Assembly (NCBI GenBank): GCA_902555585.1
Contig: CACDSY010000002.1
Location: 1-64,000 of the forward strand
Direction of reading: 5' to 3'
DNA length: 64,000 bases
DNA from: an uncultured Pelagibacteraceae bacterium
Lineage (GTDB): Bacteria > Pseudomonadota > Alphaproteobacteria > Pelagibacterales > Pelagibacteraceae
Below are positions 1-8,916 of this stretch, piece by piece. Within the stretch, counting starts at the first letter, position 1, and every line of letters begins with the position of its first letter. The position numbers were made by a program, and so were the translations under genes. The notes below the pieces were generated by a model. The model saw only the letters and a list, made by a program, of their open reading frames with translations. It did no database searches and was not told where the DNA came from.

Positions 1-70
1 TGTTTCATACATTGGAGTTTCGATTATTATAAAAGCCTTTAAAATTTCAGATATTAATTTAAAGTATTAG
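1..70 (+). CDS. murJ: C-terminal tail of an upstream gene, probably MurJ (lipid II flippase)
   Basis: The frame starting at base 2 is open from the window edge to a TAG at 68-70 and encodes a hydrophobic tail ending in KISDINLKY. It stops 3 bases before the trpS start, so both are probably in one operon. The murJ/mviN call rests mainly on context: murJ-trpS is a common alphaproteobacterial gene pair, and MurJ ends in a membrane segment. Too little sequence is visible to prove the family. Confidence 0.5.
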   Translation, partial: VSYIGVSIIIKAFKISDINLKY

Positions 71-73
71 AAA

Positions 74-1075
74 ATGTCCAAAAAAATTTTTTCTGGTGTT
101 CAGCCCACAGGTAATCTACATTTAGGTAATTACCTTGGAGCTATTAAAAATTTTGTTGATTTAAATAATGATGATCAAAATAAATGTATTTTTTGTGTAG
201 TAGATTTACATGCAATAACTATTAAACAAGATAAACATGAATTAAGGAATAATATCCGAGAAACAACTGCAACATTTATAGCTAGCGGTATAGATCCAAC
301 TAAAAGTATTATTTTTGACCAATCAAAAGTTCATGCGCATGCAGAGGGTGCGTGGTTTTTGAGTTGTATGGCTCCAATGGGATGGTTAAATAGAATGACA
401 CAATTTAAAGAAAAAGCTGGAAAGGATAAAGAAAAGGCTTCTATTGGTTTATATATTTATCCTATATTAATGGCTAGCGACATACTGCTTTATGATACTA
501 CGCATGTTCCTGTTGGAGAAGACCAAAAACAACATTTGGAATTAACAAGAGATTTAGCTCAAAAATTTAACAAAGATTTTAATTGTGAAGATTTTTTAAG
601 AGTACCAGAACCTTTAATTAAAAAGCATTTTTCAAGAATTATGAGTTTAAAAGACGGCAAAAAAAAAATGAGCAAGTCAGATCCGTCAGATTTTAGTAGA
701 ATTAATTTAACTGATACCAAAGATGAAATTGTTAATAAAATAAAAAAAGCAAAAACTGATTCTTTACCAATTCCATATGAAGACCAAAAATTAAAAGATA
801 GACCCGAAGCTGAAAATCTTCTTGGTATATATTCAAGTATTTCAGATCAAAATTTGGATAAGTCTTTGGAAGAATTTGGAGGTAAAAATTTTTCAGATTT
901 AAAAAATCAATTAGCTGAAGTATTATTAAGTAAAATCTCACCAATATCTGATGAAATAAAAAAATTAATTAATGATTATGAATATTTAGATAAAGTTCTT
1001 GCAGACGGAGTGAATAAAGCTGAAGAAATTGCAGGAAAAAAGATAGTAGAAATGAAGAAAATAATAGGTTTTTAA
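74..1075 (+). CDS. trpS: Tryptophanyl-tRNA synthetase
   Basis: Cytoplasmic class I aminoacyl-tRNA synthetase that charges tRNA-Trp. The protein has 333 residues, normal for bacterial TrpRS. It starts with the typical SGVQPTGNLHLGNYLGA segment carrying the HIGH-like signature (residues about 8-22). The KMSKS signature is present exactly, in KKKMSKSDPSD near residue 200. The motif VGEDQKQHLELTRDLA is the usual Trp-binding region. It lies 3 bp after the murJ-like tail and 39 bp before nfuA. Nothing unusual is seen. Confidence 0.97.
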   Translation: MSKKIFSGVQPTGNLHLGNYLGAIKNFVDLNNDDQNKCIFCVVDLHAITIKQDKHELRNNIRETTATFIASGIDPTKSIIFDQSKVHAHAEGAWFLSCMAPMGWLNRMTQFKEKAGKDKEKASIGLYIYPILMASDILLYDTTHVPVGEDQKQHLELTRDLAQKFNKDFNCEDFLRVPEPLIKKHFSRIMSLKDGKKKMSKSDPSDFSRINLTDTKDEIVNKIKKAKTDSLPIPYEDQKLKDRPEAENLLGIYSSISDQNLDKSLEEFGGKNFSDLKNQLAEVLLSKISPISDEIKKLINDYEYLDKVLADGVNKAEEIAGKKIVEMKKIIGF

Positions 1076-1114
1076 AATTCTTTAAATTAAAAAAATTATG
1101 ACTATATAAATAGT

Positions 1115-1657
1115 ATGTTTATTCAAACTCAAGAAACACCAAACCCAAATTCTCTTAAATTTATTCCAGGTAATAGGGTATCAAATGGTGGACCTTATGA
1201 GTTTGTATATGAGGACCAAACAGAAATTCCTTTATTAAAAAATATTTTATCAATAAACGGTGTTATAGGAATATTTTTGAGTGACGATTTTTTATCAATA
1301 AATAAAACTCAAGATGAAAATTGGGAAAATATAAAACATATAGTTATTTCATATTTAAATGAATTCTATGATGAAGGTAATGAATTAATTATAAATAAAA
1401 AGTCAGAATTAGATGACAAAAATGATTATAGCGAAATTGAAAATAAAATAATTAAAATCTTAGAAACCAAAATTAAACCAGCCGTTGCGAGAGATGGGGG
1501 AGATATAACTTTCAAAGAATTTAAAGATGGTAAAGTAACAGTTATGTTAAAAGGTAGCTGTTCAGGATGTCCATCTTCAACCCTGACTTTAAAACAAGGG
1601 GTTCAAAATCTTCTTTGTCATTATATTCCAGAAGTTAAAGAAGTTTTAGCTGTATAA
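1115..1657 (+). CDS. nfuA: Nfu-type iron-sulfur cluster scaffold/carrier protein
   Basis: Two domains are visible. An N-terminal Nfu domain begins MFIQTQETPNPNSLKFIPG (residues about 1-90), and a C-terminal NifU domain carries the cluster-binding pair Cys149-x-x-Cys152 in GSCSGCPSS. The 180-residue length matches alphaproteobacterial and mitochondrial NFU1-like proteins. The family binds a [4Fe-4S] cluster between two subunits and passes it to client enzymes. MiaB and lipoyl synthase are typical clients, and MiaB is encoded 3 kb downstream. In related genomes uspA often sits between trpS and nfuA; it is absent here. Confidence 0.93.
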   Translation: MFIQTQETPNPNSLKFIPGNRVSNGGPYEFVYEDQTEIPLLKNILSINGVIGIFLSDDFLSINKTQDENWENIKHIVISYLNEFYDEGNELIINKKSELDDKNDYSEIENKIIKILETKIKPAVARDGGDITFKEFKDGKVTVMLKGSCSGCPSSTLTLKQGVQNLLCHYIPEVKEVLAV

Positions 1658-1693
1658 TATCTTTACTATCAATTATAAGAATTCAATAGAGAA

Positions 1694-2779
1694 ATGAAAA
1701 ATTTAAAAAAGATAAAAAAAAAACAATATGACAGTAATTTAAACTTTTTTAAAACTTTCTTAACAAGTTTAGTTATAATTTCAGTATTTTCAATTTTACC
1801 AAACACAGTTAACTTTGTAAAAAGTAATTTTCAATCAAATGAAGCTTCTATTAATTCCTCAAAACAAAATTTTGATAAAACATTAGATAAGTGGAATAAA
1901 AAAAATAAAATAATTAAAGATAATATTAATGATAGATTTTCATGGAATATTTTTGAAGATATTGAAGTTTTCGGAAAAGAGGAAGATGATCAAGACCCTA
2001 CAAGGTTAAGTGCTTCAACTGTTGAGGAATTATTTAAAGACAATGGGTATAACCTTGATACTGTTAAAGAAACTAAATTAGTTAATACAGGTAATCAACT
2101 AACAAAACTGCCAAAAGAACTTAAAAATATTGAAAGTCCAAAAAAAAGAAAAAAACTATTTATTAAAATTGTATTACCATTAATTGTTGAGGAAAATCTT
2201 AAAATAAGATTTGATCGAAAAAAACTTTTTGAAATTTTAAATAAAAATAATACTTCAACAAGAGATAAAGCTTGGCTTAAACTTAAATTAAAACAGTATG
2301 GTGTTAAAAATAATGATTTAGCAAAACTTAAAATAAGAATGGATGAAATTCCAGTTTCACTAGCAATAGCACAAGCAGCTAAAGAAACAGGCTGGGGTAG
2401 TTCAAGATTTGCACAAGAAGGTAACGCATTATTTGGACAATGGACTTGGTCTGGTGAAGGTATTAAGCCACTAGAAGTTGAAAAAAATAAAAAACACAAA
2501 GTCGCAAAGTTTAAAATTTTGAAATCTTCAGTACGAGCCTATCAAAGGAATTTAAATACACATTCTAGTTACAAAGAATTTAGAATTGAACGAGCAATTC
2601 AAAGAGATAATGATGAAAAATTGGATAGTTTAAAACTAGTAAATTTCTTAGAAAAATATGCAGAGACAGGCAAAGAATATACAGAAGTTCTTAAAAAAAT
2701 CATTCATCAGAATTCTTTAACTGATTTTGATGAAGTAGATATTTTACCAACAAGTTTAAAAATGAAAAATTTAATTTAG
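1694..2779 (+). CDS. Bax-like glucosaminidase (peptidoglycan hydrolase), membrane-anchored
   Basis: 361 residues. A basic N-terminus (about residues 1-20) is followed by one hydrophobic stretch (about 24-42), so the protein is probably anchored in the inner membrane and faces the periplasm. The C-terminal half carries the glucosaminidase/Bax signature: SLAIAQAAKETGWGSSRFA, then GNALFGQWTW, then the VRAYQRNLNTHSSYKEFR segment. The Glu in KETGWG is the expected catalytic acid. The middle region is Lys-rich and low in complexity. The predicted role is cleavage of GlcNAc bonds in the cell wall. The stop overlaps the stop of the opposing deacetylase gene by 9 bp. Confidence 0.85.
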   Translation: MKNLKKIKKKQYDSNLNFFKTFLTSLVIISVFSILPNTVNFVKSNFQSNEASINSSKQNFDKTLDKWNKKNKIIKDNINDRFSWNIFEDIEVFGKEEDDQDPTRLSASTVEELFKDNGYNLDTVKETKLVNTGNQLTKLPKELKNIESPKKRKKLFIKIVLPLIVEENLKIRFDRKKLFEILNKNNTSTRDKAWLKLKLKQYGVKNNDLAKLKIRMDEIPVSLAIAQAAKETGWGSSRFAQEGNALFGQWTWSGEGIKPLEVEKNKKHKVAKFKILKSSVRAYQRNLNTHSSYKEFRIERAIQRDNDEKLDSLKLVNFLEKYAETGKEYTEVLKKIIHQNSLTDFDEVDILPTSLKMKNLI

Positions 2780-3823
2780 AGTAAACTGAGTTCCAAACCA
2801 ATGCCATCCATCTTTGTCTTGCATTGAACAATTAACTCTACCTCTCCTTGGTAAAAACTTTTCAGTAAAAATAACTTTAATTCTATTCTTTTGATAATTT
2901 AGTTTTGAGTCTTTCCACTCCCCACCTTCGTTAGAAAAGCAATTTATCTTATTAATATTAGGTTGATCATTAAAAAATTCTATTATTAGATTTGGTGGAT
3001 TATTGTCATCCAATAAAAATTTTTCTTCTGGTAATATAAATTTATATTGAATTGGCAAAAGATTTATTAAAAATTTAAATCTTTCTAAATCTCCATATTT
3101 TTCGTTTATTGGAAATCTAGGTAACTCATATTTATCTTTATTTAAATCTATAACACCTGAATGCTGACCAAAAGCATAGTCAAAATTCTTAGCAATATAT
3201 TTTTTCTGTCTTAAATTATACTCCCCAAATGGATATGAAAAAAACTTAGAATTGTATCCAAGATATTCTTTAAATATATCTATTGATTTAATAATATCTT
3301 TTTTAAATTCCTCAAATTCATATTTCACTAAGTATTCATGTGAATGGGAGTGATTTCCAATAAAAACATAATCTTCTTTGGATATCTCTAAAATTTCATT
3401 CCAACTCATATAACCATTTTTACCAACAGACTCTGTTGAAACAAATAAAATAAATGGAATTTTGTTTTTTTTTAGAATTGGCCATGCATTCAAATAAAAA
3501 GAGGAAAATGCGTCATCGATAGTAAGTAAAATTTTTTTCTCTCCACTTATTTTGCTAAATTCTAACTCAAAGTCTTTTGGGTTTAAAAAAGAAATATCAT
3601 TTTCTCTAATAACATCTAAATGTTTTCGAAAAATATCGATTTTTATACTTGTTGAAGGGTAATTATTTTCCTCAAATCTGTGATACATCAAAGCTAGTAT
3701 TCCCTTTTCATTGGGTTCATATTTTTTGTTTACAGTATCTGCATAAGCATTTAAAAAAAAAAGGTAAAAAATGATAAATTTAATAATCGATGCGGCTAAT
3801 GAAAAAATTGTTTTTGTGATCAT
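2771..3823 (-). CDS. Polysaccharide deacetylase family protein, exported
   Basis: NodB-type carbohydrate esterase. The NodB motifs are visible: LTIDDAFSSFYLNAWP (metal-binding Asp pair) and IGNHSHSHEYL (metal-binding His residues), followed by FFSYPFGEYN. The start is uncertain. An ATG at 3823 gives a basic n-region, about 22 hydrophobic residues and an AYA/D cleavage site, so I chose it. The open frame extends to 3925 and a shorter ATT start near 3784 is possible. With the chosen start the gene overlaps the divergent tsaB start (3771) by 53 bp. The substrate cannot be told from sequence; peptidoglycan or a surface glycan is plausible given the neighbouring glucosaminidase. Confidence 0.85.
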   Translation of the reverse strand: MITKTIFSLAASIIKFIIFYLFFLNAYADTVNKKYEPNEKGILALMYHRFEENNYPSTSIKIDIFRKHLDVIRENDISFLNPKDFELEFSKISGEKKILLTIDDAFSSFYLNAWPILKKNKIPFILFVSTESVGKNGYMSWNEILEISKEDYVFIGNHSHSHEYLVKYEFEEFKKDIIKSIDIFKEYLGYNSKFFSYPFGEYNLRQKKYIAKNFDYAFGQHSGVIDLNKDKYELPRFPINEKYGDLERFKFLINLLPIQYKFILPEEKFLLDDNNPPNLIIEFFNDQPNINKINCFSNEGGEWKDSKLNYQKNRIKVIFTEKFLPRRGRVNCSMQDKDGWHWFGTQFTLN

Positions 3824-4136
3824 TACTGATAAACAATCATATACCAGCAGATATATAAACAGTAGAGAAAACTTTGATAATTTTATGAAATTACTTTTGA
3901 AATTTTTGAATACAAAAAAAATCAAAATAACTAATATTTATAGAATTTTTGTCAATTTAGGACCTGGTAAATTTACCAGTCTTAGAATTTCTTTATCGGT
4001 AGCAAAAGCCATAACATTTGCAAATAGTGCTGATTTGATTGGCTTTAAATCAAAGGATTTAATTAATAAAAATTACAAGAATTTAATAAAATTAAATAAA
4101 AATAAAAGTTTGATAAAACCTATATATTCGAGTTAG
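3771..4136 (+). CDS. tsaB: Short TsaB-like protein (t6A tRNA modification partner), N-terminal domain only
   Basis: 121 residues. MINLIIDAANEKIVFVI (residues 1-17) and NLGPGKFTSLRISLSVAKA (about 63-81) correspond to the N-terminal ASKHA-fold domain of TsaB (YeaZ), where the usual motif is GPGSFTGLR. TsaB supports TsaD in making N6-threonylcarbamoyl-adenosine in tRNAs decoding ANN codons. Typical TsaB has about 200-230 residues, so the C-terminal domain is absent. The next gene starts 8 bp later and no remnant is visible, so this looks like a natural short form. rimI, often next in related genomes, is also missing. The position just before fur supports the call. Confidence 0.72.
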   Translation: MINLIIDAANEKIVFVIITDKQSYTSRYINSRENFDNFMKLLLKFLNTKKIKITNIYRIFVNLGPGKFTSLRISLSVAKAITFANSADLIGFKSKDLINKNYKNLIKLNKNKSLIKPIYSS

Positions 4137-4144
4137 AATAAATT

Positions 4145-4573
4145 ATGTCTGAAACTATTGAAGAAATTTGCCAAAAGAAAGGTGTCAAACTTACTGATCA
4201 AAGAAAAATAATTGCTAAAGTTTTATCTGAGTCTAAAGAAGTTTATGGAGAGTCTGATCATCCAGATGTGGATGAATTATACCAAAGAGTCTCTAAGCTT
4301 GACTCAAAAATAAGTATTGCTACAGTTTATAGAACAGTAAAGCTTTTTGAGGAATCTGGTATATTAACTAAGCATGATTTTAAAGGTGGAAAAGCGAGAT
4401 ACGAAACATTAGTTGAAAGCCATCATGATCATCTTATTGATATTAAATCAGGAGAAATCATCGAGTTTGTTGACGAAGAAATAGAAAAACTACAAAAAAA
4501 AGTTGCAGAAAAATATGGATATAATTTGGTAGACCATAAATTAGAGCTTTATGGAATTAAAAAAAGTAAATGA
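4145..4573 (+). CDS. fur: Fur family metal-responsive transcription regulator (Fur/Mur)
   Basis: 142 residues. The winged-helix domain occupies about residues 1-85, with the recognition-helix motif ISIATVYRTVKLFEESGILTKHDF. The dimerisation/metal domain follows, with ESHHDHLID supplying the His/Asp metal ligands. The C-terminal CxxC pairs of some Fur proteins are absent, as is common in alphaproteobacterial Fur/Mur. The gene order tsaB-fur-miaB fits this orthologue group. It could sense Fe2+ or Mn2+; sequence alone does not decide. A second family member (Irr) is encoded at 20282. Confidence 0.92.
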   Translation: MSETIEEICQKKGVKLTDQRKIIAKVLSESKEVYGESDHPDVDELYQRVSKLDSKISIATVYRTVKLFEESGILTKHDFKGGKARYETLVESHHDHLIDIKSGEIIEFVDEEIEKLQKKVAEKYGYNLVDHKLELYGIKKSK

Positions 4574-4607
4574 CAGGAATATCAGATTTTTTTTCAAAAT
4601 TTGAAAT

Positions 4608-5942
4608 ATGCTGAGTGGAAAAATCTTCATAAAGACTTTTGGTTGTCAAATGAATGAATATGATTCTAGTAGAATTTATGATTCTGTTAGTAAGTTGGGT
4701 TTTGTAAAGACTTCCAATCAATCAAGTGCAGACTGTTATATTTTAAATACGTGCCACATACGTGATAAAGCTAAAGAAAAAGTTTACCACGAAATTGGTA
4801 GAGTTAAAAAATTATACAGAGATAAAAAAAAACCAATAATGGTCGTTGCAGGCTGTGTTGCACAGGCCGAAAATGAAGAAATGATGAGAAGAGAGCCATA
4901 TATAGACATTGTGTTAGGGCCACAATCTTATCATAAAATAAATGACTTATTGAAAAAGCATATTGTAAATTTAAAACAAGAAGAAACCGAATTTGATACT
5001 ATCTCGAAGTTTGGATATTTTGATCAAATAAAAAATAATAATCAAAAAATATCTGCCTTTTTAACTATTCAAGAAGGATGTGATAAGTTTTGCCATTTTT
5101 GTGTAGTGCCTTACACAAGAGGACCAGAGTACTCTAGACCATTTAATAAAATTATATTAGAAGCAGAACAATTAATAAAAAATGGCGCAAAAGAAATAAC
5201 ATTGCTCGGCCAAAATGTTAATGCTTACTCATATAAGGAAAATTCTAAAGAATTTAGAATCTCCCATCTAATAAACCATTTAGATAAATTTTCAGAGTTA
5301 GAGAGAATAAGATATACCACCTCACACCCAAGGGATATGACAGATGATTTAATTGAATGCTATTCCTCTAGTGATAAATTAATGCCTTTTGTTCATTTAC
5401 CTATTCAAAGTGGTTCGAATAAGATTTTAGAGTTAATGAATAGAAAACATACTGTAGATGATTATTTAAAAATTTACGAAAGACTAAAAAAAATTAATGA
5501 TGAGATAGAATTTTCTAGTGATTTTATTATTGGCTATCCTGGAGAAACTCAAAAAGATTTTGAAGATACATTTAACCTAATAAAAAAAATAAAATTTATT
5601 AATTCTTTTTCCTTTGTTTTTAGTCCTAGACCAGGGACAAAAGCATCGACATTAGAGATGATTGATAAAAGTTTATCAAAAGAAAGACTTACCATAATTC
5701 AGGAAAAATTATTTAATAACCAAAAAGAAAAAAATAAATCATTAGAAAATAGTATTGTTGATGTGTTGGTTGAAAATAAAATTGAAAAACAAAATAAATT
5801 ATTTGGAAGAAATAAATATATCTCTCCTGTAATTTTTGATGGAAATGAAAGCCATATTGGTAAAGTTGTAAAAGTAAAAGTTAAAAATAGTAACCAGAAC
5901 ACATTATTTGGTCTAATTGATAAAAAAATGAAAGCTGCCTGA
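4608..5942 (+). CDS. miaB: tRNA-2-methylthio-N6-isopentenyladenosine synthase
   Basis: Radical-SAM methylthiotransferase that converts i6A37 to ms2i6A37 in tRNAs. The 444-residue protein has the full architecture. The N-terminal MTTase domain carries three cluster ligands, Cys13 (FGCQMNEYD), Cys49 (NTCHIRDKA) and Cys83 (AGCVAQA). The radical-SAM CxxxCxxC motif lies at Cys158/162/165 (GCDKFCHFC). A C-terminal TRAM domain follows (about 380-440). It sits 34 bp after fur, and phoH starts 1 bp after its stop. Confidence 0.97.
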   Translation: MLSGKIFIKTFGCQMNEYDSSRIYDSVSKLGFVKTSNQSSADCYILNTCHIRDKAKEKVYHEIGRVKKLYRDKKKPIMVVAGCVAQAENEEMMRREPYIDIVLGPQSYHKINDLLKKHIVNLKQEETEFDTISKFGYFDQIKNNNQKISAFLTIQEGCDKFCHFCVVPYTRGPEYSRPFNKIILEAEQLIKNGAKEITLLGQNVNAYSYKENSKEFRISHLINHLDKFSELERIRYTTSHPRDMTDDLIECYSSSDKLMPFVHLPIQSGSNKILELMNRKHTVDDYLKIYERLKKINDEIEFSSDFIIGYPGETQKDFEDTFNLIKKIKFINSFSFVFSPRPGTKASTLEMIDKSLSKERLTIIQEKLFNNQKEKNKSLENSIVDVLVENKIEKQNKLFGRNKYISPVIFDGNESHIGKVVKVKVKNSNQNTLFGLIDKKMKAA

Positions 5943-5943
5943 A

Positions 5944-6951
5944 TTGAATAATTTAAATAAAAAAAAAATTATTTCTGAATTAAAATATGTTTATTCTGAA
6001 AATAATACTTTAAGCATAATATTTCAAAATAATGATTTGTTACTTGGTGTAGCAGGTGAGTTTAACAATAATCTAAAGGAATTAGAAAAAATTACTAAAA
6101 CTAGCTTGTATTCAAGAGGGAATTCTATCCTAGTAAAAAGTGATCCAGTAAATAATGATTTGATCAAAAATGCTATACAATTTTTGACTGAACAGTTTTT
6201 AAATAATGGAACAATTGAAAAAAAAGATATAATTTCTTCTACAAATAAATTTATGATAGACGAAAAAAATAGCCTTGAAAAAAAAGTCGAATACATAATT
6301 AAAACTCCAAAAAAATCTGTAATCCCTAGGTCTGAAAGACAGAAAGATTATGTTAGAGCTTTGAGGGAATCAGACATAATTATTTCAGCTGGGCCAGCAG
6401 GAACTGGTAAAACATTTTTAGCAGTTGCTGTAGCGCTCACAATGTTGTTAGAAAAAAAAATAGAAAGAATTATTTTATCGAGGCCAGCAGTTGAAGCTGG
6501 AGAGAGACTTGGATTTTTACCTGGTGATATGAGGGAGAAGGTGGATCCATATTTAAGACCTTTATATGATTCTTTGTATGACTTATTAGATTTTGAAAAA
6601 ATACAAAAAAAAATCGAAGTTGGTGATATTGAAATAGCTCCTCTAGCTTTTATGAGAGGAAGAACTTTAAAAAATTCTTTTGCAATACTTGATGAGGCAC
6701 AAAATGCAACAGATACACAGATTAAAATGTTTTTGACTAGAATTGGAGAAAACTCCAAGATAGTTGTTAATGGGGATCCCTCACAAATAGATTTACCTAA
6801 TAAATCGCTTTCAGGTTTATATAGATCAAAAAAATTACTAGGGCATTTAAAAGAAATTTCTGTAGTTGATTTTGATCATAAAGATGTGGTTAGACATCCA
6901 CTTGTGTCTAAAATAGTTAAGGCATATTCTGATCAAAGCTCTGAAGAATGA
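5944..6951 (+). CDS. phoH: PhoH-like ATPase (YbeZ)
   Basis: 335 residues. The Walker A motif is GPAGTGKT (about residues 152-159). It is followed by ILSRPAVEAGERLGFLPGDM, the Walker B-type FAILDEAQNAT, and NGDPSQIDLP, all diagnostic of the PhoH family. It is a P-loop ATPase thought to work with YbeY and RNA processing. No in-frame ATG occurs near the 5' end, so the start is most likely the TTG at 5944, one base after the miaB stop. Its stop overlaps the ybeY start in an ATGA arrangement, which suggests translational coupling. Confidence 0.94.
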   Translation: MNNLNKKKIISELKYVYSENNTLSIIFQNNDLLLGVAGEFNNNLKELEKITKTSLYSRGNSILVKSDPVNNDLIKNAIQFLTEQFLNNGTIEKKDIISSTNKFMIDEKNSLEKKVEYIIKTPKKSVIPRSERQKDYVRALRESDIIISAGPAGTGKTFLAVAVALTMLLEKKIERIILSRPAVEAGERLGFLPGDMREKVDPYLRPLYDSLYDLLDFEKIQKKIEVGDIEIAPLAFMRGRTLKNSFAILDEAQNATDTQIKMFLTRIGENSKIVVNGDPSQIDLPNKSLSGLYRSKKLLGHLKEISVVDFDHKDVVRHPLVSKIVKAYSDQSSEE

Positions 6952-7394
6952 TAAAAGTCAATGTAATAAATGACTATTCAAATTGGAAAAAAATTATAAA
7001 ACAACCAAATAATTATTTAAATAAAAAGCTAAAAATTTTATCTAATACACCTTCATTTAAAAAAAAAAATCACGAATTTTCATTACTTTTAACTAATGAT
7101 AAACAAATGAAATATTTAAATCTTAAATTTAGAAAAAAAAACAAAACTACAGATGTTTTGTCTTTCCCGATAAAAATTCAACAAAAAAATAGATTTTATG
7201 TAGGTGACGTAGCAATTAGTTATGAAATTATTAAGGAGCGATCAAAAAAAACAAATTTCTTTTTAGAGTTTGATAAAATGTGGATACACGGATATCTTCA
7301 CTTAATTGGTTATGATCATAAGAAGTTAAATGATTTTAAAAAAATGGTAAAAAAAGAAAAATTAATTTTAAAATATTTTCACAAAATAATTTGA
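6948..7394 (+). CDS. ybeY: Endoribonuclease YbeY (rRNA maturation)
   Basis: 148 residues. The zinc-binding signature HGYLHLIGYDH is exact (about residues 114-124), and the upstream segment KTTDVLSFPI is typical of the family. YbeY is a single-strand RNase involved in 16S rRNA 3' end processing and ribosome quality control. It overlaps phoH by 4 bp and lnt by 4 bp. The corC/tlyC gene that often sits between ybeY and lnt is absent. Confidence 0.95.
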   Translation: MIKVNVINDYSNWKKIIKQPNNYLNKKLKILSNTPSFKKKNHEFSLLLTNDKQMKYLNLKFRKKNKTTDVLSFPIKIQQKNRFYVGDVAISYEIIKERSKKTNFFLEFDKMWIHGYLHLIGYDHKKLNDFKKMVKKEKLILKYFHKII

Positions 7395-8914
7395 CCTTTT
7401 TACACAAAAATAAATTTTTATTATACTTTTTCGTATTTTCATTGGGTCTAATTTCATCTTTTAGTCTGCCCCCATATAATTTATTTTTTTTAAATTTTTT
7501 TTCATATCCATTTCTTTTATGGATTTTATTATTTAATTCAAAAAATAAAATTAAATCATTTAATATTGGATGGATATTTGGATTTGGTTACTTCATTTCA
7601 AATTTATATTGGATAATTAATTCTCTTACTTTTGAAGAAACTTTTAAATCTTTAATACCATTTGCTTTAATTTTAATTCCACTCTTTCTGGGACTATTTT
7701 ATGGATTATCAACATTATCCTTTTCAATTTTAAATCCAAAAAAAAATATTTTGTCAATTTTAATTTTAGGTACTTCCATTTCTATTTTTGAATATATAAG
7801 AAGTTTTATATTTGGCGGTTTTCCTTGGAATTTAATTTCTTTTAGTTTTGTGGGTTATTTGGAATTTATTCAATTACTTTCAATAACAGGAACTTATACT
7901 TTCAACTCAATAATTATTTTATTATTTTTATTACCTACAATTTTATTTTTTAGTAATAAAATAAAAACAAAAATAATAATTTTAAGTTTTTCATTAATAT
8001 TGATTCTATCAAATTATTTTTGGGGAAGTAAAAATTTAAAAAATTATGAATCTTTAGAAAAAAAAGATTTAGGATTTACAATTAAAGTAATTTCACCAAG
8101 AATTAATATTAATAGGTATTTTCAAAATCAAAATATTAATGACTTTATATTAGAATTAATTAATATTTCCGAACCAGATTTATCAAATAAAACAGTATTT
8201 ATTTTACCAGAGGGTATTTTCTCGAGTATTTATTTTGATGATCTTAAAAAATTTAGAACTCTTTTTTCAAATAATTTTTCGAATAAACATAAGATTATTT
8301 TAGGTATGAATATGTATGAAAATCAAAAAATTTACAATTCTCTTTTAGTATTAAATAATCAGCTTGATATTATTGATAAATATTACAAAAATAAATTAGT
8401 ACCCTTTGGAGAATTTTTGCCTTTTGAAAAAATATTTCATAATTTAGGTTTAAAAAAAATTACTCAAGGATACCAGTCTTTTACTTCAGATAAATACAGA
8501 AACTTAATTCAGTTAAATAATTTCAAATTTGTTCCGCTTATTTGTTATGAAATTATATTTTCTGGCAGAATAAATAAAAGTGAAAAAAATTATGATTTTA
8601 TTATAAATATATCTGAGGATGGTTGGTTTGGAAATTCTATTGGTCCATACCAACACTTTAACCACTCAATTTTTAGATCTATTGAAGAAGGTAAGGCTAT
8701 AATTCGCTCTTCAAACAATGGTATTTCAGCTTTTATAAATCCAAAAGGACAGGTAATTAAGAGTATTTTAACAACTGAGAAGGGATTTATTGAAATCGAG
8801 TCTTTTAAAAAGATCAATAAAACTATCTTTAGTTCTCAGGGTAATAAGATCTTCTTTTATTTTCTCTCTATTTATATTAGTTTAATTTTTTTTTTTAAAA
8901 TACGGGGGAATTAA
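7391..8914 (+). CDS. lnt: Apolipoprotein N-acyltransferase
   Basis: Inner-membrane enzyme that adds the third acyl chain to lipoproteins. The 507-residue protein has about six N-terminal transmembrane helices (residues 8-210), a nitrilase-like periplasmic domain, and a final helix near 483-502. The expected catalytic triad is visible: Glu in [10 protein letters not shown], Lys in [15 protein letters not shown], and Cys in [12 protein letters not shown]. The start is the TTG overlapping the ybeY stop. It has a client in this window, the small lipoprotein at 34214-34378. Confidence 0.95.
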   Translation: MTFLHKNKFLLYFFVFSLGLISSFSLPPYNLFFLNFFSYPFLLWILLFNSKNKIKSFNIGWIFGFGYFISNLYWIINSLTFEETFKSLIPFALILIPLFLGLFYGLSTLSFSILNPKKNILSILILGTSISIFEYIRSFIFGGFPWNLISFSFVGYLEFIQLLSITGTYTFNSIIILLFLLPTILFFSNKIKTKIIILSFSLILILSNYFWGSKNLKNYESLEKKDLGFTIKVISPRININRYFQNQNINDFILELINISEPDLSNKTVFILPEGIFSSIYFDDLKKFRTLFSNNFSNKHKIILGMNMYENQKIYNSLLVLNNQLDIIDKYYKNKLVPFGEFLPFEKIFHNLGLKKITQGYQSFTSDKYRNLIQLNNFKFVPLICYEIIFSGRINKSEKNYDFIINISEDGWFGNSIGPYQHFNHSIFRSIEEGKAIIRSSNNGISAFINPKGQVIKSILTTEKGFIEIESFKKINKTIFSSQGNKIFFYFLSIYISLIFFFKIRGN

Positions 8915-8916
8915 CA

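Noticed and set aside
2095-2499. 134-residue minus-strand open frame inside the Bax-like gene
   Set aside because: It lies wholly inside a gene with clear family motifs and shows no own domain, ribosome site or operon context. It is a shadow frame.
6348-6758. 136-residue minus-strand open frame inside phoH
   Set aside because: Opposite-strand shadow of the conserved ATPase region, with no recognisable domain.
8885-8916. SAM riboswitch upstream of metK
   Set aside because: The metK start is 2 bp from the lnt stop, so there is no room for an aptamer and no SAM-II or SAM-V type fold is seen in the lnt end.
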